DNA of 64,000 nt, from assembly GCA_030656215.1 (NCBI GenBank), contig JAUSOD010000049.1:16020-80019 (forward strand), in the 5' to 3' direction. A program made the translations under genes and the position numbers. Positions 26,300 to 35,427 of this stretch are shown here, piece after piece. How positions within the stretch are numbered: the first letter of the stretch is position 1; each line of letters starts with the position of its first letter. The DNA comes from Azoarcus sp. (GTDB lineage: Bacteria; Pseudomonadota; Gammaproteobacteria; Burkholderiales; Rhodocyclaceae). The notes under the pieces are model-generated. The model saw only the letters and a list, made by a program, of their open reading frames with translations, was not told the origin of the DNA and searched no databases.

Positions 26300-27250
26300 A
26301 TGTCCTTGCCATCTTCCTCTCGTGGTCTGCTCCCTCCGGCTGGTGGCGGTATCGACCCGTTGAAACGTACCACCGGGACATCGGCCACCCTGCAAAGCAG
26401 TGCTGCTCCGCAGAGCATGAGCGTTCGCGACCGTGAGTTTGAGTTCACCGCCGGTGACTTCGAGCGGGTCCGCAAGCTGATCCATGATCACGCCGGCATC
26501 GCCCTGTCGCCGGCCAAGCAGGACATGGTGTACAGCCGTCTTGCCCGGCGTTTGCGTGCGTGCGGCGACCGTACCTTTGCCCAGTACCTTGCACGCCTCG
26601 AGCGTGACCGAGGCGAGTGGGAAACCTTCGTTAACTCCCTGACCACCAATCTCACATCCTTCTTTCGCGAGGCACACCATTTCGACATTCTTGCCGAGCA
26701 ACTGAAGGCGATTGGCGAGAAGCGCAGCATCCGCATCTGGTGCTGTGCGGCTTCAACCGGTGAAGAGCCGTATTCCCTCGCTATCACTGCCTGCGAGGCC
26801 TTCAATACGCTGACGCCGCCGGTCCAGATTCTGGCGAGCGACATCGATACCGCCGTGCTCGCCCAGGGTGAGGCGGGGGTGTATCGAAAGGACCGCGTCG
26901 ATCGGTTGTCGCCCGAACGTCTGAGCCGCTACTTCTCGCGCCTGGGTGGGGCGCAGGACGGCAGCTTCTCGGTTCGCCCCGAGTTGCGCCGGTTGCTGTC
27001 GTTCCGGCGCATCAACCTGCTCGATTCCCTGTGGTCGGTGCAGGGCGGGCTGGATGCGATCTTTTGCCGCAACGTGATGATCTACTTTGACAAGCCCACC
27101 CAATATGGAATCCTGAAGCGCTTCGCACCCCTGTTGCGCCCCGATGGGCAACTGTTTGCCGGGCATTCGGAGAGCTTCATGCACGCAGCGGACATTCTGC
27201 GTTCGCGGGGGCGCACCGTGTATGTTCGTCTCGATTCGCCCCTGCGCTGA
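26300..27250 (+). CDS. cheR: Chemotaxis protein methyltransferase CheR
   Basis: 316 aa. An unusual 45-residue N-terminal extension is followed by CheR_N ([20 protein letters not shown]) and the SAM-binding domain with [45 protein letters not shown] and LFAGHSESF. It methylates glutamates of chemoreceptors. The ATG at 26300 has GAGG eight bases upstream. It lies between motB and a receiver-less cheB. Confidence 0.95.
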   Translation: MSLPSSSRGLLPPAGGGIDPLKRTTGTSATLQSSAAPQSMSVRDREFEFTAGDFERVRKLIHDHAGIALSPAKQDMVYSRLARRLRACGDRTFAQYLARLERDRGEWETFVNSLTTNLTSFFREAHHFDILAEQLKAIGEKRSIRIWCCAASTGEEPYSLAITACEAFNTLTPPVQILASDIDTAVLAQGEAGVYRKDRVDRLSPERLSRYFSRLGGAQDGSFSVRPELRRLLSFRRINLLDSLWSVQGGLDAIFCRNVMIYFDKPTQYGILKRFAPLLRPDGQLFAGHSESFMHAADILRSRGRTVYVRLDSPLR

Positions 27251-27261
27251 GATCGACGCGC

Positions 27262-27873
27262 TTGATCTCCGCCCCCTCTTCCTTGCCATCTGGCAGCATC
27301 GTTTTCATCGGCGCGTCCACCGGTGGCACCGAAGCGATCAAGGACGTACTGCTTGGTCTGCCGGCGACCATGCCGCCGGTGCTGATCGTCCAGCACATGC
27401 CTGAGATGTTCACCGGGTCGTTTGCGCGCAGGCTCGACGGCCTGTGTGCGATGAGGGTCAAGGAGGCCGCGCACGGCGAGCGTGTCGAATCCGGTACCGT
27501 CTATCTGGCCCCGGGACACTCCCATCTGTCGATTCGCCGTGTCGGAGCCGGATTCCAGTGCGAACTGGCGAAGTCGGAACCCGTGAATCGGCACAGACCC
27601 TCGGTGGATGTGCTGTTCCGCTCTGCCGCGGAACAACTTGGACGTGCTGCGATTGGCGTACTCCTCACCGGCATGGGCAAGGATGGCGCCAATGGGCTGC
27701 TGCAGATGCTGAAGGCGGGCGCGTGGACCCTCGCCCAGGACGAGGCCTCCTGTGTGGTGTTCGGGATGCCGCGCGAGGCGGTGCTGCTCGGTGCGGCGCG
27801 TGAGGTCGTTCCGCTGCGCGATATCGCAGCACGCATCCTGTTGCGTCTTTCGACCCAGTCTGGTCGCAGCTGA
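27262..27873 (+). CDS. cheB: CheB-type methylesterase catalytic domain protein without receiver
   Basis: 203 aa with a TTG start 11 bases after cheR. The whole protein is the CheB catalytic domain: Ser19 in [12 protein letters not shown], His45 in [10 protein letters not shown] and Asp141 in [12 protein letters not shown]. The spacings (26 and 122 residues) equal those of E. coli CheB Ser164, His190 and Asp286. It lacks the N-terminal receiver and linker (about 150 residues) of a normal CheB, and no receiver sequence is left between it and cheR. It would remove methyl groups from receptors (or act as a glutamine deamidase) without CheA control. No ATG start is available. Confidence 0.85.
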   Translation: MISAPSSLPSGSIVFIGASTGGTEAIKDVLLGLPATMPPVLIVQHMPEMFTGSFARRLDGLCAMRVKEAAHGERVESGTVYLAPGHSHLSIRRVGAGFQCELAKSEPVNRHRPSVDVLFRSAAEQLGRAAIGVLLTGMGKDGANGLLQMLKAGAWTLAQDEASCVVFGMPREAVLLGAAREVVPLRDIAARILLRLSTQSGRS

Positions 27874-27955
27874 ACGAGCCTCCTCCCGAGTTGCCCTCTA
27901 CGCTCCCCCGGATGGGAGGGCTTGCGTTCAATTCGGGCAAATGTTCGGCTTGGGC

Positions 27956-27982
27956 TAAAGAACGGCTCAGGCTCGCCGATAA
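27956..27982 (+). promoter_or_regulatory. Sigma-28 promoter of the MCP gene
   Basis: -35 TAAAGAAC (27956-27963), 11-base spacer, -10 GCCGATAA (27975-27982, 8/8). It is about 80 bases before the chosen MCP start. Confidence 0.9.
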
Positions 27983-28063
27983 GTCGGACGTGGAGACGGC
28001 GCGCACATCGTGTTGGTGGCAGGTGAAAGATTGCTGCGGCTCAGGCCGCAATGGGAGCAGGAA

Positions 28064-29740
28064 ATGGGGATCTGGTCGATTTGCATCATGCTGGGTGTCG
28101 GAGCCGGGTTGGGAGGTGTCGGAGCGACGGCCCTTGCTTCGACTCTCACCTGGCCCGTGGTGGCTGCGCATCTGGCGGTGGGGGTGGTGATCGCGCTGCT
28201 GGCGCGGGTGATTCTGACGAGCCGCTTCGGTGCTCCACTCGAGGCCTTCGCGGCGACACTCAAGGCGACCTTTCAGGATGGCGATCTGTCACGTCGTGCG
28301 GCTTCGGGCGCGGGTGCGCTCGAAGGCTGTGTCAGCCACTACAATCAGCTTATCGCCAGCTTTCAGGGGATAGTCGGCAAGGTCATCTTCGACGCGCAGC
28401 GTGTTGCCGAGAAATCGGAGGCACTCTCGGGTCATGCCCGCAGCGTGGCCGATGGATCGAATGCGCAGCGGGAGGCATCCGGGCAGATGGTCCGAGCCAT
28501 CGAGGAGATGACGGCCGGGGTCAATGCGGTTGCCGCGCATGCAACCCAGACCGCACAAAACGCGCAACAGGCGCGCGAGTTGTCGCTCGACGGCGCGCGT
28601 GTGGTCTCCGAGGCGTCTCAGGAGATCGACCATATCGCGCGCTCCGTCGAACAGTCTGCGAATGTCATTTCTGCCCTTGGGGAGCGCTCGCAGGCGATCA
28701 GCGGCATCGTCAAGGTCATCCGCGAGATCGCCGATCAGACCAACCTCCTGGCGCTCAATGCGGCGATCGAGGCGGCGCGTGCCGGTGAGCAGGGACGCGG
28801 CTTCGCCGTGGTCGCCGACGAAGTGCGCAAGCTTGCCGAGCGGACCTCGGCGGCAACCTCCGAGATCAGCGGCATGATTGCGGCGATCCAGGAAGAGACC
28901 GGGGTGGCGATCGTTTCCATCCGACGGGGCAGCGAACAGGCGCATGCAGGCGCCAGGCTGGCGCAGCGCGCGGCAGGCACGCTGGAGCAGATCACGCTGG
29001 GCGCGCAGCAAACCATGGAGCGGATCGACGAGATCGCAGTGTCGATCGCGCAGCAAAGCCGTGAGGCGGACAGCGTGGTTGGCCATGTGCGCCAGATCAT
29101 GTCCATGGTGGAGCGCAATGCTCATGGCGCATCGCAGACCTTGAGCGAGGCTCAGGAGCTCGACAGCCTGGCGGTCAATCTGCACGAAATCAGCAATGTG
29201 TTCAGGCTCGGCGCCGAGGGCGAGTTGGCCATGAGCACCCACAAACGGATGCCTGAGATCGTCCAGCAGGCGGCAGGCGAGATCGGGCGGCTGCTGGAGC
29301 AGGCAATCGCCTCGGGGCAGATTTCCGAGGGGGCTCTGTTCGATCAGTCGTATCAGCCGATTCCCAACACCCGTCCGCAGAAATTCACCACGAAATTCGA
29401 CACTTTTACCGACAAGGCCTTTCCACGCGTACAGGAAGGTATCGTCAAGCAGCATGGTGAGATCGTCTACGCCATCGGCTGTGATCGCCGCGGTTATGTG
29501 CCGACTCACAACGCACGCTTCTCGCAGCCGCTCACCGGTGACTACGCCAGAGATTTTGTCGGCAACCGGACCAAGCGTGTGTTTGACGATCCGGTCGGCA
29601 AGCGCTGCGGGGCCCACGAATTGCAGTTTCTGATCCAGACCTATCGTCGCGACACCGGAGAGATCATGCACGACATCTCGGCACCCATTCATGTCAAGGG
29701 GCGGCATTGGGGCGGATTCCGCATGGGTTACCAAGCTTGA
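28064..29740 (+). CDS. Methyl-accepting chemotaxis protein with C-terminal sensory domain
   Basis: 558 aa. Two N-terminal membrane helices ([40 protein letters not shown]) have almost no periplasmic loop. The signalling domain has the hairpin tip [20 protein letters not shown] and [20 protein letters not shown]. The last 170 residues form a Cache-like cytoplasmic sensor with [28 protein letters not shown] and [11 protein letters not shown], a module common in betaproteobacterial receptors. Signals are therefore probably sensed inside the cell. No NWETF-type CheR tether ends the protein. ATG at 28064 has GGAG upstream and a perfect sigma-28 promoter. Confidence 0.92.
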   Translation: MGIWSICIMLGVGAGLGGVGATALASTLTWPVVAAHLAVGVVIALLARVILTSRFGAPLEAFAATLKATFQDGDLSRRAASGAGALEGCVSHYNQLIASFQGIVGKVIFDAQRVAEKSEALSGHARSVADGSNAQREASGQMVRAIEEMTAGVNAVAAHATQTAQNAQQARELSLDGARVVSEASQEIDHIARSVEQSANVISALGERSQAISGIVKVIREIADQTNLLALNAAIEAARAGEQGRGFAVVADEVRKLAERTSAATSEISGMIAAIQEETGVAIVSIRRGSEQAHAGARLAQRAAGTLEQITLGAQQTMERIDEIAVSIAQQSREADSVVGHVRQIMSMVERNAHGASQTLSEAQELDSLAVNLHEISNVFRLGAEGELAMSTHKRMPEIVQQAAGEIGRLLEQAIASGQISEGALFDQSYQPIPNTRPQKFTTKFDTFTDKAFPRVQEGIVKQHGEIVYAIGCDRRGYVPTHNARFSQPLTGDYARDFVGNRTKRVFDDPVGKRCGAHELQFLIQTYRRDTGEIMHDISAPIHVKGRHWGGFRMGYQA

Positions 29741-29804
29741 CGCTGTATCGACGGCGGCCCAGATGAGAGAATGCGCGATTCCCGATTGCTCTGCAGGTTC
29801 TTGC

Positions 29805-29831
29805 TAAAGTTCGGTTGAGCAGGGTCGATAA
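29805..29831 (+). promoter_or_regulatory. Sigma-28 promoter of cheV1
   Basis: -35 TAAAGTTC (29805-29812), 11-base spacer, -10 GTCGATAA (29824-29831, 7/8). It is 62 bases before the first cheV ATG and likely drives cheV1-cheV2-cheY-cheZ-cheA. Confidence 0.9.
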
Positions 29832-29893
29832 GCTATCTATATCGCTACCGGTCGCGTTGACCGGGCAAGCAGCCGCCCGATGCGGAGAACCCA

Positions 29894-30865
29894 ATGTCTG
29901 ACTTATTGAAGAACATAGATGCACGAACCCGGCTGGCCGGGACCAACAAGCTGGAGATCCTGCTGTTTACGCTGGGCATGGATCAGCGTACCGGACGCCG
30001 GGAAACCTTCGGCATCAATGTGTTCAAGGTGCGTGAGGTGATGCGTACGCCCGGGATCACGGCGGCGCCGGACATGCCATCCTCGGTTGAGGGCATGGTG
30101 AGTCTGCGTGGGGTGCTGGTGCCGGTGGTCGATCTTGCAAAGTATGTCAACGTGGGAACCGATACCCCGCGCGAGATCATGATCGTGACTGAATACAACG
30201 GTCATACTCAGGGTTTCCTGGTGGAGGCGGTGGATACCATCCTGCGTCTCGACTGGTCGCAGATGCGGGTGCCGCCCGAGATGCTGACCGCCAACATGGG
30301 CGGTCTGGTAACTGCCGTGACCGAGTTGCCCGGCAACAAGCTGGTGATGATGCTCGACGTCGAGAAAGTGTTGTCCGAAACCACGCGCTACGACGATAGC
30401 TTCATGTTCAAGGATATCGATCCGATTGACGATGGTAGTCGGCACACCGTGCTTTTTGCCGACGACTCGTCGGTGGCGCGCAAGCAGATCACCCAGACAC
30501 TGGATGTACTGGGCGTGCGCTACATCGCAGCGATCAATGGTCGCCAGGCTTGGGAAGAGTTGAAGAAGCTCGCCAATCATGCCGAGAACTCCGGGCGCAA
30601 GGTGCGCGACATGCTCAGTCTGGTGCTGACCGACGTCGAGATGCCGGAGATGGACGGCTATATCCTGACCCGCAACATCAAGTCCGATCCGCGCTTCGAG
30701 GGCGTTCCAGTGGTCATGCATTCATCCCTTTCGGGCATGTCGAATCAGCAACTGGGCAAGTCGGTCGGCGTCGATGAATACGTGCCCAAGTTCGAGCCGC
30801 AGCGTTTGTCCCAGACGCTGCGACGCCTGATGAGCGGCGACTCCAACACTGCTGACAAGAAATGA
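29894..30865 (+). CDS. cheV: Chemotaxis coupling protein CheV (first copy)
   Basis: 323 aa. N-terminal CheW domain (about 10-165: GINVFKVREVMRTPGI, VEGMVSLRGVLVPVVDLAK) and C-terminal receiver (about 185-310) with FADDSSVARKQI, the phospho-Asp in LTDVEMPEMDGY, VVMHSSLSG and YVPKFEP. CheV couples receptors to CheA and adapts by phosphorylation. A second copy follows 9 bases later. The receiver carries a loop insert (KLANHAENSGRKVRDMLS) shared by the CheV class. Confidence 0.96.
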   Translation: MSDLLKNIDARTRLAGTNKLEILLFTLGMDQRTGRRETFGINVFKVREVMRTPGITAAPDMPSSVEGMVSLRGVLVPVVDLAKYVNVGTDTPREIMIVTEYNGHTQGFLVEAVDTILRLDWSQMRVPPEMLTANMGGLVTAVTELPGNKLVMMLDVEKVLSETTRYDDSFMFKDIDPIDDGSRHTVLFADDSSVARKQITQTLDVLGVRYIAAINGRQAWEELKKLANHAENSGRKVRDMLSLVLTDVEMPEMDGYILTRNIKSDPRFEGVPVVMHSSLSGMSNQQLGKSVGVDEYVPKFEPQRLSQTLRRLMSGDSNTADKK

Positions 30866-30874
30866 GGTGAGATC

Positions 30875-31831
30875 ATGCTGAGTCTTGATCAGAAAGATAC
30901 GGCCTTGCTCGATGCGGTGGACGGCCGCACGATGCTGGCGGGTTCCAACCGGATGGAGATCCTGCTGTTTTCGCTGGGTACCAGCGAGGTTTTCGGGATC
31001 AATGTGTTCAAGGTACGCGAGGTGTCAACGACCCCGTTCATCACCAAGGCACCCAATATGCCCAAGGGCGTCGAGGGGCTGATTTCGCTACGGGGCAACG
31101 TCATCCCCGTGCTTTCGCTGGCCAAGATCCTCGGGCTGGACGGCTACGGCGATCCGTTGGGCGGCTCCATGATGGTGACCGAGTACAGCAAACGGACGCT
31201 GGGCTTCCTGGTCAATGAGGTGGACCGGATTATCCGCGTCGAGTGGGACAAGGTCCGCACGCCCGACAATGTCTCGCCGAGCATCCACAGTTTCATTACA
31301 GCGATCACCGAACTGTCCGATGGCAAGCTGGTGTCGATCCTGGATGTCGAGACCATCCTGTCCAACACTTTTGGTGAGGCGATCGTCGGCAACATTGCAC
31401 CCCTGCATGGGGGTGACGAGGTCAATGTCTTCTTCGTCGACGACTCGTCGGTGGCCCGACGCAAGATTGCCGAGGTGCTCGATAAACTCGGTGTGCGCCA
31501 CAAGCACGCGCAGAACGGGCTCGAGGCCTGGACGCGGCTCGAAGGCATGGCGGCACATGCACAGCAGATGGGACGTCAGGTAAACGACGAGATCGACCTC
31601 ATCATGGTCGATGCCGAAATGCCGGAAATGGACGGCTATGTGCTGACGCGCAATATCAAGAACGACACCCGTTTCGATGGCATCCCGGTGGTAATGCACT
31701 CCTCGCTGTCATCGGATGCGAATCGTGCGATGGGTAAACGGGTCGGAGTCGATTCTTACGTGGCAAAATTCGACGCTGATGTTCTCGCCGAAACCCTGCG
31801 TCCGCTGCTGCAGCGCGCGCGCCAGGGTTGA
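30875..31831 (+). CDS. cheV: Chemotaxis coupling protein CheV (second copy)
   Basis: 318 aa, a paralogue of the preceding gene with the same CheW-receiver layout: GINVFKVREVSTTPFI, VEGLISLRGNVIPVLSLAKI, VDDSSVARRKIAEVLDKL, IMVDAEMPEMDGYVLTR and VVMHSSLSSDANRAMG. All phosphorylation residues are kept. AGGTGAG precedes the ATG. The sequence is clearly diverged from copy one outside the motifs, so the duplication is not recent. No cheW gene is in the window, so the two CheV proteins may carry part of the coupling role here. Confidence 0.96.
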   Translation: MLSLDQKDTALLDAVDGRTMLAGSNRMEILLFSLGTSEVFGINVFKVREVSTTPFITKAPNMPKGVEGLISLRGNVIPVLSLAKILGLDGYGDPLGGSMMVTEYSKRTLGFLVNEVDRIIRVEWDKVRTPDNVSPSIHSFITAITELSDGKLVSILDVETILSNTFGEAIVGNIAPLHGGDEVNVFFVDDSSVARRKIAEVLDKLGVRHKHAQNGLEAWTRLEGMAAHAQQMGRQVNDEIDLIMVDAEMPEMDGYVLTRNIKNDTRFDGIPVVMHSSLSSDANRAMGKRVGVDSYVAKFDADVLAETLRPLLQRARQG

Positions 31832-31861
31832 GCGCCGGGAACGGGCACAACGGAGAATGAG

Positions 31862-32263
31862 ATGGGTGATGCAAAACTGAAATTCCTGGTCGTCGATGAT
31901 TTTTCGACCATGAGGCGCATCGTGCGCAATCTGCTCAAGGAGCTGGGCTACGTCAACGTTGAAGAGGCCGAGGACGGCGTCGCGGCGCTGCAGAAGCTCA
32001 ATTCATCGCAGTTCGACTTTGTCGTGACCGACTGGAACATGCCGAACATGGATGGCCTGACCTTGCTGCAGACCATCCGGCGGACACCGCAGCTGAAGCA
32101 TCTGCCGGTGCTGATGATTACGGCGGAGGCAAAGAAGGAAAACATCATTGCCGCTGCACAGGCAGGCGCCCATGGCTACATCGTCAAGCCCTTCACCGCG
32201 GCGACGATGGCGGAAAAGCTGGAAAAAATCTTCGAACGGCTCAACAAGAGCACGGCCACCTGA
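31862..32263 (+). CDS. cheY: Chemotaxis response regulator CheY
   Basis: 133 aa single receiver domain. Acidic pair D12-D13 ([17 protein letters not shown]), phospho-acceptor D57 ([12 protein letters not shown]), T87 ([11 protein letters not shown]) and K109 ([11 protein letters not shown]) occupy the same positions as in E. coli CheY. CheY-P binds the FliM switch and reverses rotation. It lies between cheV2 and cheZ; GGAG is upstream of the ATG. Confidence 0.97.
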   Translation: MGDAKLKFLVVDDFSTMRRIVRNLLKELGYVNVEEAEDGVAALQKLNSSQFDFVVTDWNMPNMDGLTLLQTIRRTPQLKHLPVLMITAEAKKENIIAAAQAGAHGYIVKPFTAATMAEKLEKIFERLNKSTAT

Positions 32264-32298
32264 CCAGGTGGCAAGAACCAGAGACAGGGAGCCAGATA

Positions 32299-33180
32299 AT
32301 GGCGAAGCGGATGAAATTTGACGAAGAGAATGATTCGGATGAGCTCCAGGCACTGTTCGACAGCATCGCATCGACTCAGTCCGCGCCCGGGCCCCTTACT
32401 CAACGTCCGGCGCCGGTGCTCGCGCCCGCAGCGCAAGCCGACGATAGCGATGAGCTGCAGGCGCTGTTCGACTCGGTCGCGGCTGAGTTCGATGCGCCAG
32501 ATGTCGTTGCAGCAGTTGCGGTAAGCCCGGTCCCGGTTGTCGTTGCCAGGCCGGTCGAGGAGCCCAAGTCGGAAAATGCCGATGCGGTGTTTACCCGGAT
32601 TGGGCAGATGACCCGTCAGGTGCACGACACCCTTCGGGAGCTGGGATTCGATAGCGCCATGCAGGAAATGGTCCAAGCCATCCCTGATGCGCGTCAGCGG
32701 CTGACCTATATCGCGCAGATGACCGAACAGGCTGCAAGCCGGGTGTTGAATGCCACTGACATCGCCAAGCCGATCCAGGACAAGGTGGAAGCCGATGCCG
32801 TGGTGCTGCGCGCGAAGTGGGAAAGACTTTACGCCAACGAGCTCTCGATCGAGGAGTTCAAGATCCTTGCCGGCGAAACGCGCGGTTTCCTCGGTGGCGT
32901 GGTCGACAGTAGCCGGGCGACCAATGCGCAGTTGCTCGAGATCATGATGGCGCAGGACTTTCAGGATTTGACCGGTCAGGTCATCAAGAAAGTGGTTGAA
33001 ATGGCGCAGACGCTGGAAACACAGTTGCTGGAAGTGCTGATCGAGGTGGCGCCGGCCGCGGTGCGTACCGACATGAATGCCGGGCTGATGAATGGTCCGG
33101 TGGTAAATAGCGAGGGCCGCGACGACGTAGTCACAACCCAGGGGCAGGTCGACGACCTGCTCGAAAGCCTGGGTTTTTGA
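32299..33180 (+). CDS. cheZ: Protein phosphatase CheZ
   Basis: 293 aa, longer than E. coli CheZ (214). The conserved core (about 90-250) is a long helical hairpin with the catalytic Asp and Gln in QDFQDLTGQVIKKVVEM. The C-terminal peptide QGQVDDLLESLGF is the CheY-binding tail. The first 70 residues carry two copies of a similar peptide, NDSDELQALFDSIAS (12-26) and DDSDELQALFDSVAAEF (48-64), joined by Pro/Ala-rich linkers. It dephosphorylates CheY-P. It lies between cheY and cheA. Confidence 0.95.
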   Translation: MAKRMKFDEENDSDELQALFDSIASTQSAPGPLTQRPAPVLAPAAQADDSDELQALFDSVAAEFDAPDVVAAVAVSPVPVVVARPVEEPKSENADAVFTRIGQMTRQVHDTLRELGFDSAMQEMVQAIPDARQRLTYIAQMTEQAASRVLNATDIAKPIQDKVEADAVVLRAKWERLYANELSIEEFKILAGETRGFLGGVVDSSRATNAQLLEIMMAQDFQDLTGQVIKKVVEMAQTLETQLLEVLIEVAPAAVRTDMNAGLMNGPVVNSEGRDDVVTTQGQVDDLLESLGF

Positions 33181-33244
33181 TCGCGCGCTGCGCCGGACAG
33201 GGTTTGCCCTGCCCGGTTCGAAAGTGAATGGGAGCGAGTGAGCC

Positions 33245-35170
33245 ATGAGTGACTTTGGTGGAATGGAAGAACTGCTGCAGGACTTCCTGATCGAGGCCGG
33301 AGACCTGTTGTCTGGCGTTGACAACAAGCTGGTCGATTTGGAGCGCTTCCCTGATGACAGGAACCTGCTCAACGAGATTTTTCGTGGATTTCACACCATC
33401 AAGGGCGGGGCGGGGTTTCTCAACGCCACCGAACTCGTGACCCTGTGCCACCTTACGGAAAACCTGTTCGACAAGTTGCGCAACGGCGAGCTCGCAGTAA
33501 CGTCCGAGATGATGGATGTCATTCTCGAAGCGACCGGTTCGGTGCGGGAGATGTTCAATCATCTCGAGCATGGCAGTCAGCCACCGGCGGCGGATCCCGG
33601 CCTGATCACGGCGCTCAGGGTGGCAATTGCCGGCGAAGCGATTCCGCCGGTGACGCCCAAGGCTTCGGCACAGTCCACTCCCTTTACCGCTGGAAGTGGG
33701 GCGGGTGGCAAGGGCGCCGGAGGTGAGTCCGCGGCAGGGGCTCACGAGCCCGACTGGAACCTTCTTTACAGTGCCGTCGCGGTGGTGCCTGCCGCTCGAG
33801 TGGCAGAACCGATGGTGATCGAGCCTGCAGCGCCAATCGACGACCCCGACGAGGTCATTACCCGTGCGGTTGGCCGTCGAACGGCGGATCGTCCGGGCGC
33901 GGCGGCGGCGGCGCCGACCGGCCGGCGTGAGGGCGAACGTCAGCGCGACAATTCGATCCGGGTCGATACTGCCCGCCTCGATCAGGTGCTCAATTTGTCG
34001 GGCGAGATCGGGCTCACCAAGAACCGTCTCAATGCACTGCGCAGCGATATCCTGAGCGGTCGTAACGATACCGAAACCCTGCACGCGCTCGATCTGGCGG
34101 TCAGCCAGCTCGACCTGCTGGTATCCGATCTGCAGAACGCGGTGATGAAGACCCGCATGCAGCCGATCGGGCGTCTGTTCCAGAAATACCCCCGGATTGC
34201 CCGCGATCTGGCGCGGAATCTGGGCAAGGACGTCGAACTCGTGCTGGCCGGCGAGGAGACCGAGATCGACAAGACGATGATCGAGGATCTTGCCGATCCG
34301 ATCATCCACCTCATCCGCAATGCGGTCGATCATGGCGTCGAGAACGAGCAGGAGCGCCGTGCAAGCGGCAAGCCCGAGAAGTCGGCACTACGTCTTGAGG
34401 CGCGTCAGGAGGGCGATCATATCGTGATCCTGGTGGCTGACGACGGGCGCGGCATGAGTGCCGAGAAGTTGCGCGCCAAAGCCTTGCAGAAGGGCCTCAT
34501 CACCGATGAAGAGGCCAACACCATGGACGAGCGGCAGAGCTTCAACCTGATTTTCCTGCCTGGCTTTTCACTTGCGGCCCAGGTTTCCGATGTGTCGGGC
34601 CGCGGTGTGGGAATGGACGTGGTCCGGACCAACATCCAGAAGCTCAACGGCTCGATCGAGATCCGCTCGACCCAGGGCAAGGGCACGACCTTCGTCATCA
34701 GTTTGCCGCTGACGCTGGCCATTCTGCCGGTGCTCCTCGTTCGCCTTGGGGATCAGCCCTTTGCAGTGCCCTTGTCGATGGTCCGCGAAATCCTGCCGAT
34801 CGACGCGAAGGAAGTCCAGGAGGTCGGCGGCCGCGCAACGATGGTGGTGCGAGGCGAGGTGTTGCCCATCCTGCCGCTCGCGAACTTGCTGGGCTGGGAT
34901 CAGGAGCGGGTCCCGGAGTATGGGGTGCTGATGCAGACCGCCGACCTGTCTTTCATCCTTGCGATCGACAGCTTTGCCGGGCGGGAGGACGCGGTGATCA
35001 AGTCACTCGACGATTTCCGGCCCAAGGGCGTGGCGGGGGTGACAACCCTGTCCAACGGCCAGATCGTTCTGATCCTGGACATGAAAGAAGTGCTGGGGGC
35101 CGCCGGAGAGCAGCGCGGTGTGGCGCGATCGGCCTTGATGAGAAAGCCCCCGGTCCCGGCATTGGCCTGA
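33245..35170 (+). CDS. cheA: Chemotaxis histidine kinase CheA
   Basis: 641 aa. P1 phosphotransfer domain with His50 in FRGFHTIKGGAGFL. From about 110 to 235 there is a low-complexity Ala/Pro/Gly linker with no recognisable P2. P3 dimer helices start at SIRVDTARLDQVLNLSGEIG. The P4 kinase has IIHLIRNAVDHGVE (N box), VADDGRGMS (G1), GRGVGMDVVRTNI and GKGTTFVISLPLTLA. The P5 CheW-like domain ends near LDMKEVLGA. It is the last gene of the che cluster and is followed by a stretch with three REP-like palindromes. Confidence 0.96.
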   Translation: MSDFGGMEELLQDFLIEAGDLLSGVDNKLVDLERFPDDRNLLNEIFRGFHTIKGGAGFLNATELVTLCHLTENLFDKLRNGELAVTSEMMDVILEATGSVREMFNHLEHGSQPPAADPGLITALRVAIAGEAIPPVTPKASAQSTPFTAGSGAGGKGAGGESAAGAHEPDWNLLYSAVAVVPAARVAEPMVIEPAAPIDDPDEVITRAVGRRTADRPGAAAAAPTGRREGERQRDNSIRVDTARLDQVLNLSGEIGLTKNRLNALRSDILSGRNDTETLHALDLAVSQLDLLVSDLQNAVMKTRMQPIGRLFQKYPRIARDLARNLGKDVELVLAGEETEIDKTMIEDLADPIIHLIRNAVDHGVENEQERRASGKPEKSALRLEARQEGDHIVILVADDGRGMSAEKLRAKALQKGLITDEEANTMDERQSFNLIFLPGFSLAAQVSDVSGRGVGMDVVRTNIQKLNGSIEIRSTQGKGTTFVISLPLTLAILPVLLVRLGDQPFAVPLSMVREILPIDAKEVQEVGGRATMVVRGEVLPILPLANLLGWDQERVPEYGVLMQTADLSFILAIDSFAGREDAVIKSLDDFRPKGVAGVTTLSNGQIVLILDMKEVLGAAGEQRGVARSALMRKPPVPALA

Positions 35171-35208
35171 AAGACTGATCGACGTAACCGGGCTGCCGGT
35201 TTTCGGAG

Positions 35209-35226
35209 GGCCGACATCAGTCGGCC
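35209..35226 (+). repeat. REP-like palindrome, GGCCGAC type
   Basis: GGCCGAC-ATCA-GTCGGCC, 7-bp stem with a four-base loop. The 5-prime flank reads GAG rather than GTAG, so this copy has a decayed head. First of three elements in the cheA-tal gap. Confidence 0.7.
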
Positions 35227-35270
35227 GCTTTTGCCGCGGACCGGCACTGGTGCCCGATCAACGCAAAAGC

Positions 35271-35292
35271 GGCGGGTTGAAACCCGCCCTAC
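35271..35292 (-). repeat. REP-like palindrome, GGCGGGTT type
   Basis: Read on the minus strand: GTAG, then GGCGGGTTTCAACCCGCC. Opposite orientation to its two neighbours. Confidence 0.8.
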
Positions 35293-35334
35293 GGCGGCTG
35301 TGCAGGCAGCGGAGGTAGGGGCGCGAGGGTTCTT

Positions 35335-35356
35335 GTAGGGCCGACTTCAGTCTGCC
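35335..35356 (+). repeat. REP-like palindrome, GGCCGAC type
   Basis: GTAG, then GGCCGACTTCAGTCTGCC; one stem mismatch (T for G). The rest of the 35171-35427 gap has no gene I can support. Confidence 0.78.
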
Positions 35357-35427
35357 ACGGCAGCCCGGGCCTAGGTACTCGTGCCCAAATCGCCCCCGCG
35401 GGGCGCCTCCACTCCGCAGTTTCGTTT

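Noticed and set aside
28289..29734. Minus-strand open frame of 481 codons opposite the MCP gene
   Set aside because: Antisense to a gene with a conserved MCP hairpin and its own promoter.
35171..35427. Palindromes after cheA as ordinary terminators
   Set aside because: They lack U-tracts and recur with GTAG heads at three other unrelated sites, so a REP-like family explains them better.
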